Source: Mariniflexile sp. TRM1-10 | GTDB taxonomy: Bacteria; Bacteroidota; Bacteroidia; Flavobacteriales; Flavobacteriaceae | Length of the DNA stretch: 64,000 nt | Direction: 5' to 3' | Assembly: GCF_003425985.1 (NCBI RefSeq) | Contig: NZ_CP022985.1 | Span: forward strand, 4,262,001-4,326,000 | Shown: positions 46,762-55,523 of the stretch, one piece after another | Layout of the letters: each line of letters starts with the position of its first letter | Numbering within the stretch: position 1 is the stretch's first letter | Position numbers and translations under genes: made by a program | The notes under the pieces: generated by a model | The model's database searches: none | What the model was told of the DNA's origin: nothing | The model's input: only the letters and a program-made list of their open reading frames with translations

Positions 46762-48207
46762 TTATTTTACAACCGTTATAGAGCCTTTTTTAGTTTTGTT
46801 GGTCGCTGTTGTAATAATGTAGTAGTAAACAGGATTTACAGCATTGAAGTCTATTTGGTTTTCTGGCCAATTGTTTTGATAATTATTGGTTTGAAGCATC
46901 ACTTTTCCTTGAGAACTTAATATGACCACTTGTGTATTGGTGCCTGCCACATATACTTGAGGAATCACCCAAGTGTCATTAATGCCATCATTATTCGGGC
47001 TAATTAAATTAGGAATGTTTTCCACATCTGGAAATGGCTCAGATATTGAAAAGTGGTGTTCTCTTGTCGCCACACAACCATCTGTTTGTGTAACAGCTAC
47101 TTTATAATTACCCGGTTGAGACGCTTCATAACTACTACTGGTAGCAGTTGGTATAATAGTTTCATTAAAATACCATTCAAATTCTGGATTGCTTGCATCT
47201 GTTGTTACAGTAACAACTAAGGTTCCGTCTGTTCCTAAAGTATTAAATTCCGGAACATTTATGTTACTTGTGAATCCACTATTATCTAAATCTATTGTTG
47301 CTGTTGTTGTACAATTGCCCAAATTAACAGATACAGTATAAGTTCCAGTCTCATTAGTTACATACGTTTGATTGGTCGCTCCTTGTATTTCGGTACCATC
47401 TTTAAACCATTTATAACTATTTCCATTAATAGCGCTTAATGTTGTGGCACCTTCACTTGAGCAATATGGATTTCCTAAACTAGAAGTGATTGTTGAAGTT
47501 CCGCCTGAAGTTGCTTCACTAATTGTGACACGATTTGAATAGGACTCAGATGTACAAGTGCCATAATTTGTTCTAGCAAAATAAGTTCCTGGAGTATTTA
47601 CAGATAATGTTTCTCCAGAAGTTACAAATATCGATGTTGTTGGATTAGCTTCATTAACTTTATACCAATTGAAAGTTAACGATGGATATTTTAAAGGGGA
47701 ATCATTATCACCAGTTCCAGGATTGTCGATAGTTAATAAATAGCTTCCTCCGGCACAATAAGCACCTGTTGAAATCAAATCATTAATAGTAAATGGGGTA
47801 TCCTGTATTTTATAATATGCTGCAAAAGCATCTGAACCCGTACTGGTTGCTGCCGGAGCAGTGCTTTTAATTCTAATTTTATAGGATTCTCCTGCCGTTG
47901 TATCTGGCAAAGAAAAACTTAAAGTTGCCGGTGAAGTTGTAACGGCTCCTTGAGTTGATGTGTAAATAACAGTAGCATTTGTAAAACTACCGGTATTATC
48001 TGATAGTTCTACAATAAACTGATTGGTTGCTCCTAAGGCTGTATCTGGTGAAAAAGTAAAGGTGGTGTTATAGGTATTAAATGAAGTACTCGCACAAGCT
48101 TGACTAAAACCCAAACTGGGTTTGCCTATTATTACTTGTGCACTCATAGTTTCAGTTAAAAAGAATACAAAAAAAACAAGAATGTTAATAAAAGTAAAGT
48201 TCTTCAT
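46762..48207 (-). CDS. T9SS type B sorting-domain protein with Ig-like repeats (481 residues)
   Basis: A signal peptide (ending TMSAQ) is followed by Ig/PKD-like beta-sandwich repeats, each with a Cys pair and patterns such as GTYFARTNYGTCTSESYSN and ETGTYTVSVNLGNC. The end is a gliding-motility-type C-terminal domain: NLISPNNDGINDTWVIPQ, VVILSSQGKVMLQ and GSITVVK. By family knowledge it is exported by T9SS and displayed on or released from the surface. It is 1 bp upstream of the SprF-rod-SPOR gene, so the pair is surely cotranscribed. It has no SprB-type repeat array. Confidence 0.9.
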   Translation of the reverse strand: MKNFTFINILVFFVFFLTETMSAQVIIGKPSLGFSQACASTSFNTYNTTFTFSPDTALGATNQFIVELSDNTGSFTNATVIYTSTQGAVTTSPATLSFSLPDTTAGESYKIRIKSTAPAATSTGSDAFAAYYKIQDTPFTINDLISTGAYCAGGSYLLTIDNPGTGDNDSPLKYPSLTFNWYKVNEANPTTSIFVTSGETLSVNTPGTYFARTNYGTCTSESYSNRVTISEATSGGTSTITSSLGNPYCSSEGATTLSAINGNSYKWFKDGTEIQGATNQTYVTNETGTYTVSVNLGNCTTTATIDLDNSGFTSNINVPEFNTLGTDGTLVVTVTTDASNPEFEWYFNETIIPTATSSSYEASQPGNYKVAVTQTDGCVATREHHFSISEPFPDVENIPNLISPNNDGINDTWVIPQVYVAGTNTQVVILSSQGKVMLQTNNYQNNWPENQIDFNAVNPVYYYIITTATNKTKKGSITVVK

Positions 48208-48360
48208 GTTATATTGTTTTCTTTTGTAAATAAAACTCCTAGAAACTTTAATCGTTCTAGCAAACCTTGGCTAGAAAAGATTTTTTTAAATAATTCAAAG
48301 CGTAACAGGAAAGATAAAGAACTAGCGTTTTATCAACTTCATTATAATTTAGTTATTAAT

Positions 48361-49698
48361 TCAATTACCTATTCCTAAATCTTCTTTTGCATAGACAGCA
48401 TCTTTTGATGCAATTATTTTATTGATACGCAATCTAAAGTCTGGTCTTTTCTCATTTGAAAAATCAATAAATGTTTCGGCATTATTGCTTCTGGAATACA
48501 CATTAAAAAAGGCGCTATTACCATACCAATTTTCTAAATCTTCATTATTAGAATCGTTTTCAACAAAAATATTTCCTTTACAATTATTGAAATACATATT
48601 GGCAAACTTGATTTTCTCTAAACTTTCTTGATTAATATTAATGGTACTTTCTAATATAACTGCTGGATTAAAACCAGAAATAACGCTTTTATTCATATCT
48701 AACTTAGCGTTCTGACCTATATAAACAGCTTCTTTAACCAAGCCTTTTTCTATATCCGATTTTAAATTTTCGCTATCATTTAAAAATGTCAAATTATTTG
48801 CATTTACTACGGTTGCTTTTTTAGCAAAATCTACTTCTTCCCTATTATTATAAGATGCCACTTGTAAACATCTGGCAGCAGTACTGCTAGATACATAAGG
48901 AGATCTAATAGCTAAAGAATTATCTATTTTACATTGCACGCCATAATTAAATTTAAAATCATTACTGTTCGATCTGTATGATACTAATTTATTTAAACAA
49001 ATATCGCCTCCCCATGCTTCAAAAGAGTTACCTGCCGAATAGCTTACCATGATATTTTCTACAATGGTTTTATTTCCAACACAGGCTAACAACAAACCAC
49101 TAAAATAATCATCGTTTCTAATTCTTTTTCCTGCAAATTCAATTCTAACATATCTTAAAATCCCTGAATTACTTTCTACATTTTCGCCTCCATAATTGGT
49201 GCTACTGTATGCAGATTGAGACAAATCGCTATATAAAGATGCCACCGAACCATTACCAAATTTATTTGTTGGAGCATCCCCTAAAATAACTAATCCGCCC
49301 CAATCACCCGATCTTTTAATACCTCTATTAGAAGTAAAAATAATAGGGTCAGTTTCCAGACCATCTGCAATAATTTTTGCTCCTTTAGTAATTGTTAAAG
49401 ATGCCTTTGATGCAAAATCGCCAATAATAACCGTTCCTGGTTCTATAGTAAGTGTTGCATTGTTTGTAACAAAAACACTTCCTAACAACATGTAGGTCTC
49501 TCTTTTAAGTAGTTTTGTGTCTTTATCAATATTTCCCGCCAATATTTGCGTGGGTTCGTCATACTGTTTTTGGCTAGGCTTAAACTCCGTCCAGTTGTAC
49601 AACCAATTATTGGATCCTATAATCCCTTTTTCCTGTTGAGCATAAATATTCCCTAACATAAGAAGAAATATAAATGTTATTTTAGTGAAGTTTTTCAT
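48361..49698 (-). CDS. Exported parallel beta-helix protein
   Basis: The 445-residue protein has a signal peptide (ending GNIYAQ). Patterns such as NNATLTIEPGTVIIGDF, ASLTITKGAKIIADG and DPIIFTSNRGIKRSGDWGG (short Gly/Asn turns every ~20 residues) indicate a right-handed beta-helix, of the kind found in many Bacteroidota exported proteins sometimes mislabelled as transporters. No catalytic residues of pectate lyases are recognised. It lacks a T9SS sorting domain at the C-terminus, so it may stay in the periplasm or leave by another route. Its role in the adjoining surface region is unknown. Confidence 0.75.
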   Translation of the reverse strand: MKNFTKITFIFLLMLGNIYAQQEKGIIGSNNWLYNWTEFKPSQKQYDEPTQILAGNIDKDTKLLKRETYMLLGSVFVTNNATLTIEPGTVIIGDFASKASLTITKGAKIIADGLETDPIIFTSNRGIKRSGDWGGLVILGDAPTNKFGNGSVASLYSDLSQSAYSSTNYGGENVESNSGILRYVRIEFAGKRIRNDDYFSGLLLACVGNKTIVENIMVSYSAGNSFEAWGGDICLNKLVSYRSNSNDFKFNYGVQCKIDNSLAIRSPYVSSSTAARCLQVASYNNREEVDFAKKATVVNANNLTFLNDSENLKSDIEKGLVKEAVYIGQNAKLDMNKSVISGFNPAVILESTININQESLEKIKFANMYFNNCKGNIFVENDSNNEDLENWYGNSAFFNVYSRSNNAETFIDFSNEKRPDFRLRINKIIASKDAVYAKEDLGIGN

Positions 49699-50020
49699 AG
49701 TTACATTTTTTATATTACAAAAACTAAATAAGATTTTTCGACGAATTAATGATCAAATCTATAAAATATTCCACGAAATACCAAATATTTCGTTGAAATA
49801 CACAAAATAAATAAATTTATTTTTAAAATAATCGATGAAATACACATATTATAGACTAAAAACAGATTTTCTTGCAAAATAGTTATATTGTTTATTAAAA
49901 CCAGTTTAATTGAAATTTTTATTATAAGTTGATAAAAAGCGAATCTTGAAAACCAAGATTCACTTGTATACGGTAATTAATTATTAGTTTTATATAATTT
50001 AGATAGTTGTGTTGAAATTT
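49699..50020. other. AT-rich intergenic stretch with short direct repeats
   Basis: This 322-bp gap has no gene. Near 49772-49846 it contains three related repeats of the form CG-t-GAAATAC (cacgaaatacc, cgttgaaatacac and cgatgaaatacac), upstream of the beta-helix gene. They could be regulatory sites or chance in AT-rich DNA. Confidence 0.4.
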
Positions 50021-50467
50021 TTAATGATAGGCACTATACTCATGCAACGATTTCATAATCTCTTCATAGAATATGATAGCAGAAATCAATTTACTAGTAT
50101 CTGAATACGGCAATATTTTTCTATGAAATACAGTGGTAGCCTCCATATACTCATCTGTAGAAGTAAACTGATTATCCAATATCTTTCTGTTATCATTATC
50201 ATTAGGGATTCCTAAAGTAACCATTGTGACACCTGGCTTGGTAGCAAAGGCTATATAAGGTAATGTTTTTGTTAAAACTTCTATGCGTTCTATATAAAGG
50301 TCCAATAACTCGCCTTTATGCATACGTTCTAATTCTTCCTTTTTATGATACTTCTTTATAGCTACTTTTGCACTAATAATACTTTTTGGTTCGTTCTTAC
50401 TTTGTGCAAAACTTACACCTGCCATTAAAAATAAAACGACACTAAATAGAATAATTTTTGTTTTCAT
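50021..50467 (-). CDS. Small exported protein of unknown function
   Basis: The 148-residue protein has a clear signal peptide (MKTKIILFSVVLFLMAGVSF, cleavage near FAQ). The mature part is mostly helical and charged (KKYHKKEELERMHKGELLDLYIERIEVL in two pieces: KKYHKKEELERMHKGE and LLDLYIERIEVL). A middle segment KPGVTMVTLGIPND follows. No known motif is recognised. A GTTTTATCGA motif lies about 60 bp upstream, as in three other genes of the region, suggesting shared regulation with the surface proteins. Confidence 0.65.
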   Translation of the reverse strand: MKTKIILFSVVLFLMAGVSFAQSKNEPKSIISAKVAIKKYHKKEELERMHKGELLDLYIERIEVLTKTLPYIAFATKPGVTMVTLGIPNDNDNRKILDNQFTSTDEYMEATTVFHRKILPYSDTSKLISAIIFYEEIMKSLHEYSAYH

Positions 50468-50961
50468 ATCTACGATTTAGGGATTAAAAAAAACAAATCT
50501 ATGTAATTAATCGTTAAAAACAAGCGTTTTATCGAATTTTTTATTATGTTTTTTACATTTTATGATTTTAGCTGATATAAACAGCTAGTTTTTAGATGCA
50601 ATAAGTTGTGCTAATCATTGAATTTATTAGCATGAGATAGTTTTGATGTCATTGGCGTTCGATTAAAGATTTAAGACTCTTTAAAAGAAAATAGAATAAA
50701 GAATATAGACATACGAAAATAGACTAAATGACAACAAATTGGTATTCAAATGTCTTTTTGTATGTCTGTTTTAATAATCATTAAACAATTAATTAACGTA
50801 AGTTCGATATAAAACGATATGCAAATTTTTGATTATTATATGATTAAAAAATAGTATTTCTGTCACCTCGAGCATTATTGAAAATGAAAATACATTTTTA
50901 TTTGAAGATAAAAGCGCAGCTTACGAGAGGTTTTTAGACTTTGATACCTTTAAATAAGGTC

Positions 50962-50998
50962 TCGACTTTAGTTTATCTTGAGCGAAGACGAAAGGCTC
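50962..50998. repeat. Dispersed repeat related to 7157-7193
   Basis: Thirty-four of 37 bases match the element in front of pheT. The 820-bp gap 50468-51287 has no gene I can support; it holds this repeat, the element at 51121-51221, and AT-rich DNA. Confidence 0.75.
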
Positions 50999-51120
50999 GA
51001 CCAGACAGTGTTAATACAAATGATTGATTTTCAGATAAGGATAAATCGAGTTAATTATTAACGTGAGTTTGACATAATAATCACTCTCATCAGTTAGTTA
51101 AGTTTTAATAATAAAAATTG

Positions 51121-51221
51121 TTGTCATCCCGAATGAAGAATGAGGATGAATCCCATAAGTACAAGATTTAGCTTACGCAGAACCTAAAGGTTGCACGTAC
51201 CTTACGCTGTCAAAATGACAA
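51121..51221. repeat. MITE-like element with terminal inverted repeats
   Basis: The ends ttgtcat and atgacaa are perfect 7-bp inverted repeats around about 87 bp that starts cccgaatgaag. No coding frame is inside. Size and ends suggest a small non-autonomous repeat; target-site duplication is not obvious. Confidence 0.5.
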
Positions 51222-51287
51222 AAAAATTGAGACACCAATAGATACTGAAAATCCGTAACAAAAGCATTTAAAAAACAATGAACTCGT

Positions 51288-53819
51288 TTATATGTTAATT
51301 TTCCTTAACCGTAAAGCATTCGCTATAACCGATACAGAGCTAAAACTCATTGCTAATGCCGCAATCATGGGTGATAATAACAATCCAAAAAATGGATATA
51401 AAACGCCCGCAGCAATAGGTACACCTAACACATTGTAAACAAATGCGAAAAACAGGTTCTGCTTAATATTTTTAACAACGCCGTGGCTAAGCTTTTTAGC
51501 TTTAACAATACCTTGCAAATCTCCCTTTACAAGCGTCATTGAAGCACTTTCAATAGCTACATCGGTTCCAGTTCCCATCGCTACACCAACATCAGATTGT
51601 GCTAATGCAGGTGCATCATTAATTCCATCGCCTGCCATAGCGACTATTTTTCCTTGTTCTTGAAGTACTTTAATTTCGTTTAACTTATCCTCTGGAAGAC
51701 ATTCTGCTTTGTAGTGTTTTAAATTTAACTGTTCTGCCACCGCTTTAGCAGTATTTTTATTGTCTCCAGTAAGCATGATCACATCCACTCCTAAATGTTG
51801 GAGTTCTTTAATGGCATTTTTACTGGTTGGTTTAATAGCATCAAAAATGGTTATATAGCCAACGGCTTCATCAGCCACTGCAATATATGATACTGTTTTT
51901 CCTTGTTCTTGTTCGCTCACTACTTTATTTGTTAAATCTTCTGGGATAGAAATTGATAATTGCTCTAAAAGTTTTGCATTCCCTAAAGCTATTTTTTTCA
52001 TTCCAACGGTTCCTATAACGCCTTTTCCAGCAACAGCTTCAAAATCATTCACTTTAATAACCGAAACATTTTTCAATTTGCCATAGCTCACAACAGCTTC
52101 TGCTAAAGGGTGCTCACTATATTGATTTAATGACGTCATAAACTCAACTAAAGTTTCTTCTTTGAGTTCACTTGTGGAAATGACTTTTTCAACAGATGGC
52201 TTTCCTTCGGTAATCGTTCCCGTTTTATCAATAATTAATGTATTCACTTTATCCATTTTCTCTAAAGCTTCCGCATTTTTTATCAATACTCCAGATTGCG
52301 CGCCTCTGCCAACACCAACCATTACAGACATAGGTGTTGCCAAACCTAATGCACATGGACATGCTATGATTAATACAGCTATGGCATTTACAAGTGCGAA
52401 TACATAAGCGGGTTCTGGACCATAAATAGCCCAAGCTACAAACGTAATCACCGAAACGCCAATAACAATGGGCACAAAGTATTTAGAGATTCTATCCGCT
52501 AACTTTTGAATAGGTGCTTTAGACCGGCTTGCAGTGTTCACCATATGGATGATTTGGGAAAGCAAGGTTTCTGAACCCACTTTTTCAGCTTTCATAATGA
52601 ATGATTTTGTCCCATTAATTGTTCCTGAACTTACATTATCATCAACCTCCTTATCAACGGGAATTGGTTCTCCTGTAATCATCGATTCATCTATACTACT
52701 ATGGCCTTCTACAATAATACCGTCTACGGGAATTTTTTCTCCGGGTTTTACCCGTAGTAAATTACCTTGTTGAATTTTATCAATGGCTATGACCTTATCT
52801 TGACCATCTTCAACTAAAGTAGCTGTTGACGGAACTAATTTTAATAATTCCTTAATGGCACCGCTTGTTTGACTATGCGCCTTGGCTTCCAATAATTGTC
52901 CCAACAACACCAGAGTTAAAATGACCGTGGTCGCTTCAAAATAGACAAATACGTTTCCATCTGCAGTTTTAAAGTCGTCTGGAAATATATTAGGGAACAA
53001 CAAGGCAAATACACTAAATACCCAAGCAATACCAGACCCAATCCCTATGAGTGTAAACATATTGAGATTCCAAGTGACAATAGATTTGTAAGCCCGTTCA
53101 AAAAACATCCAAGTAGCATAAAACACCACGGGAATTGACAATGCAAACTGAATCCAGTTCCAATATTTTTGCTCTAAAAGGTCATACATAGGATTATGGT
53201 CTAACATTTCAGACATGGCCAATAGAAAAATAGGAATTGTAAATGCTACTGAAATCCAGAACTTTTTCAATAGCTTTTTATAGGTTTTGTCTTCTTCGGA
53301 AGTATCTGCTTCCATGGGTACTAAATCCATTCCACAAATAGGGCACGAACCTGGTTCGTCTTTTACAATTTCAGGGTGCATAGGGCAAGTGAACTGCGTG
53401 CCTGTTGATGCAACCGTCCTTTCTTCTACCAAGTCCATCCCACAAACAGGACAATCTCCAGGTTTATCATAGGTCTTATCCCCTTCACAATGCATGGGAC
53501 AATAATAGACTCCCCCTTGCTCCCTTCCATTATTGGAGATTTGTGCGTCTTCTTTATTGTGTTTCAATGAATTCTTCCCCTTTGGGGAGGTTAGGTGGGG
53601 CTTTTCTCCTAAATTATGGATACTATATCTAGATCCCTCACTTTTTAAAGCCTTTTGAAATGTTTCAATGGGAATATGAGTCTCCATTTCTATAACGGCT
53701 TCTGCTTTTTCTAAATTGACCGTTGCATTTAAAACACCTTTAACTTTTGAAAGCGTTTCCTCCACATGGCTGCGGCAACCCATGCAAGTCATTCCGTGTA
53801 TATGATATGTGTGTGTCAT
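51288..53819 (-). CDS. copA: Copper-transporting P1B-type ATPase
   Basis: The 843-residue protein has an N-terminal HMA domain (GMTCMGC, Cys12 and Cys15). Two heavy-metal-binding HMBD modules follow (residues 107-130 and 145-166, both CPMH...CPxCGMDL), then eight membrane segments. The core has all P1B marks: phosphatase TGEP, CPC in ACPCALG, phosphorylated Asp in [13 protein letters not shown] and GDGINDAPA. The CPC motif points to Cu+/Ag+. It would pump copper out of the cytoplasm into the periplasm, where the Cus-type pump takes over. The linker before the first HMBD contains a palindromic repeat (53576-53588). It is the last gene of the cluster. Confidence 0.96.
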   Translation of the reverse strand: MTHTYHIHGMTCMGCRSHVEETLSKVKGVLNATVNLEKAEAVIEMETHIPIETFQKALKSEGSRYSIHNLGEKPHLTSPKGKNSLKHNKEDAQISNNGREQGGVYYCPMHCEGDKTYDKPGDCPVCGMDLVEERTVASTGTQFTCPMHPEIVKDEPGSCPICGMDLVPMEADTSEEDKTYKKLLKKFWISVAFTIPIFLLAMSEMLDHNPMYDLLEQKYWNWIQFALSIPVVFYATWMFFERAYKSIVTWNLNMFTLIGIGSGIAWVFSVFALLFPNIFPDDFKTADGNVFVYFEATTVILTLVLLGQLLEAKAHSQTSGAIKELLKLVPSTATLVEDGQDKVIAIDKIQQGNLLRVKPGEKIPVDGIIVEGHSSIDESMITGEPIPVDKEVDDNVSSGTINGTKSFIMKAEKVGSETLLSQIIHMVNTASRSKAPIQKLADRISKYFVPIVIGVSVITFVAWAIYGPEPAYVFALVNAIAVLIIACPCALGLATPMSVMVGVGRGAQSGVLIKNAEALEKMDKVNTLIIDKTGTITEGKPSVEKVISTSELKEETLVEFMTSLNQYSEHPLAEAVVSYGKLKNVSVIKVNDFEAVAGKGVIGTVGMKKIALGNAKLLEQLSISIPEDLTNKVVSEQEQGKTVSYIAVADEAVGYITIFDAIKPTSKNAIKELQHLGVDVIMLTGDNKNTAKAVAEQLNLKHYKAECLPEDKLNEIKVLQEQGKIVAMAGDGINDAPALAQSDVGVAMGTGTDVAIESASMTLVKGDLQGIVKAKKLSHGVVKNIKQNLFFAFVYNVLGVPIAAGVLYPFFGLLLSPMIAALAMSFSSVSVIANALRLRKINI
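53576..53588. repeat. Palindromic repeat inside the copA linker
   Basis: tcccc-ttt-gggga followed by ggttaggtgggg lies in frame in the copA linker (about residues 74-84). The sequence is of the dispersed CCTCCCC/GGGGAGG type usually found between genes in flavobacteria. Confidence 0.55.
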
Positions 53820-53854
53820 CTGTTTATTTTTATTGTTTTTTAACTGTCAGATGG

Positions 53855-53906
53855 AACACCCTGAATAACCATCCTCATATGTATGAATACTATTCTCAAG
53901 GGTGTT
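53855..53906. promoter_or_regulatory. Inverted repeat upstream of copA
   Basis: aacaccct (53855-53862) and agggtgtt (53899-53906) flank 36 bases, between the regulator stop and the copA ATG. The GGTGTT/AACACC half-sites also occur upstream of cusA (61931-61947). It may be an operator or a hairpin that separates the regulator from copA. Confidence 0.4.
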
Positions 53907-53985
53907 TCATGGCATTAAGATTTTAATTTATTGACCAAAATTACCATCTAAAGTTACGTGCGATGTACACAATTTTGGAAAAAAT

Positions 53986-54543
53986 TTATATAATTTGGTC
54001 CAACGTTTTTCTATCCCAATTTTGTAATAATCTGTATGAACTCATGGACATACCTGTTACGGTTTTAAATTGACGGGATAAATGACTGCTGTTATTGTAA
54101 TTGAGAGCATAAGCTATTTCTGAAAAGTTTAATTGTCCTAATTGAATAAGTTCCTTAACACGTTCTATTTTAAGATTGATCAAGTATTTCTCTATAGTTA
54201 TCCCTTCTTTTTTACTGAATAGCTTACTTAAGGCAGAATATGATTTGTTAAAATGTTTGCTCAGAAAAGTCGATAAATTATTGATTTCGTTTGATTCTAT
54301 TTTTTTGATGAGTGACATTTTTAGATGTTCTATCAACGCATCGGTTTCATCTTTTATGATTTCAAAGCCATGGTGCTTCAAAAGGGATTCCACAATCGGA
54401 TCATCATCAGACGTATAGGCATTTAATATGACTTGACCCAATTCAATGGAGTCTATATCAAAACCTGCTTTTTTCAGTTCGGTATAGATGGTGGATTTAC
54501 AACGGTTACAAACCATGTTTTTTATGAGAATCTTTTTTTTCAT
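53986..54543 (-). CDS. HMA-AraC fusion regulator (probable copper sensor)
   Basis: The 185-residue protein joins an N-terminal HMA-like metal-binding fold (residues 1-70, with MVCNRC giving Cys12 and Cys15) to an AraC-type double helix-turn-helix (about 80-180: SALSKLFSKKEGITIEKYL and FSEIAYALNYNNSSHLSRQF). The HMA part lacks the usual GMTC start but keeps CxxC. I infer that copper or silver binding at CxxC changes DNA binding and controls the neighbouring cus/copA genes. A strong inverted repeat 63 bp upstream may be its own operator. Confidence 0.85.
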   Translation of the reverse strand: MKKKILIKNMVCNRCKSTIYTELKKAGFDIDSIELGQVILNAYTSDDDPIVESLLKHHGFEIIKDETDALIEHLKMSLIKKIESNEINNLSTFLSKHFNKSYSALSKLFSKKEGITIEKYLINLKIERVKELIQLGQLNFSEIAYALNYNNSSHLSRQFKTVTGMSMSSYRLLQNWDRKTLDQII

Positions 54544-54605
54544 TTTTACCGTTTTATATACTATCCATTAGTTTTTGAAACCAATCCATAATCACATTAA
54601 TTTAG

Positions 54606-54644
54606 TTGTGTTTGTGGGTATAAATTGAATACCAACAAACACAA
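54606..54644. promoter_or_regulatory. Inverted repeat upstream of the HMA-AraC gene
   Basis: ttgtgtttgtgggta and taccaacaaacacaa are 15-bp arms with one mismatch, spaced by 9 bases. No U-run follows on the minus strand, so a protein-binding site is more likely than a terminator. Confidence 0.5.
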
Positions 54645-54770
54645 TGCACTAAATCATCACTATGAATTTTATAATTTTCATGTGTCATTTTTATTATTTT
54701 CAGAGGTCACATAGGACATCTAAATAATCATGCCCCTGAGTGTTTAAAAATTAATCACGGATGTTTTCAA

Positions 54771-55373
54771 CTAATTTATTTGTTCTTTTACACTACCACA
54801 TTTCAACATTTTTGACCCGAAATATGGGTTTTTAATGTCTTTAACTTCACTTAACCAATAGGCACCTTTATTGTTGTTTGCCATCGGACAAAAATCTTTG
54901 TAAAGCGTTTTTTCAGTCCCAAGCAAAGCTATCATGTCACTTATGTTTGTGCTTAAAGGCTCAAAATGTTCTCTTTGGTTATCAATTGTACCTTTAACAA
55001 TATGCTCTGTATGCTCTTTGGCACTTTCCAATATTCCCATGTACTCTTTATGGGTTTCTGTAGTTAATTGGGACATGTCAAATGCCGCAAAAGCTTTTAA
55101 CAATGCCTCTGCTCCATTGGAAGCTTTCTCTTTACTATCATCAACCAACCCGTTTTTAATTTGAATATAAGCTTCTATAATGGGTGTTGTTGCTGGATTT
55201 TTTTGATAGTCCTCCGATTCATGATTCATAGATCCATCATCATGATGATTTACATCCGTAACGTGCATATTTTCATCTGTGTCTGTCTTTTTTGTTTCGT
55301 TCTTACACGAAAGTGTTGTAAAAGCTATAAAAGCCATTGCTAAAATTCCCATGGTCGTTTTTAAATTTTTCAT
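54771..55373 (-). CDS. DUF3347 copper-associated lipoprotein
   Basis: The 200-residue protein starts with a lipoprotein signal (TTLSC, Cys23). A His-rich segment (DVNHHDDGSMNHE) comes next and may bind metal. The DUF3347 domain then follows (IIEAYIQIKNGLVDD, helical), ending DFCPMANNNKGAYWLSE and MLKCGSVKEQI. The CPM and MLKCG motifs are the family's probable metal ligands. DUF3347 proteins are typically found in Cus-type clusters of Bacteroidota, as here between the adaptor and regulator genes. A periplasmic copper chaperone or buffer role is inferred. Confidence 0.88.
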   Translation of the reverse strand: MKNLKTTMGILAMAFIAFTTLSCKNETKKTDTDENMHVTDVNHHDDGSMNHESEDYQKNPATTPIIEAYIQIKNGLVDDSKEKASNGAEALLKAFAAFDMSQLTTETHKEYMGILESAKEHTEHIVKGTIDNQREHFEPLSTNISDMIALLGTEKTLYKDFCPMANNNKGAYWLSEVKDIKNPYFGSKMLKCGSVKEQIN

Positions 55374-55442
55374 CGTTTTTGTTTTTAAATTATTAATTAT
55401 GTTCTATTTATTGATTGTAAAGTTTCAAAGTTGTAAAGGATG

Positions 55443-55477
55443 ATTCTTGGCTCTTGATTCTTGATTCTATTTTCTAT
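55443..55477. repeat. Heptanucleotide tandem repeat
   Basis: Five 7-bp units (attcttg, gctcttg, attcttg, attctat, tttctat) lie between the DUF3347 and adaptor genes. Same family as the repeat at 63281-63336. Confidence 0.75.
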
Positions 55478-55523
55478 TACTCTATTCCATATCCCTAATA
55501 ATCATTTCCTTGGGTGTACAAAG

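Noticed and set aside
51121..51221. Insertion sequence
   Set aside because: It has inverted ends but no transposase frame and is only about 100 bp, so I list it as a small repeat only.
54606..54644. Intrinsic terminator after the DUF3347 gene
   Set aside because: The stem is long but no T-run follows on the minus strand, so I prefer an operator.
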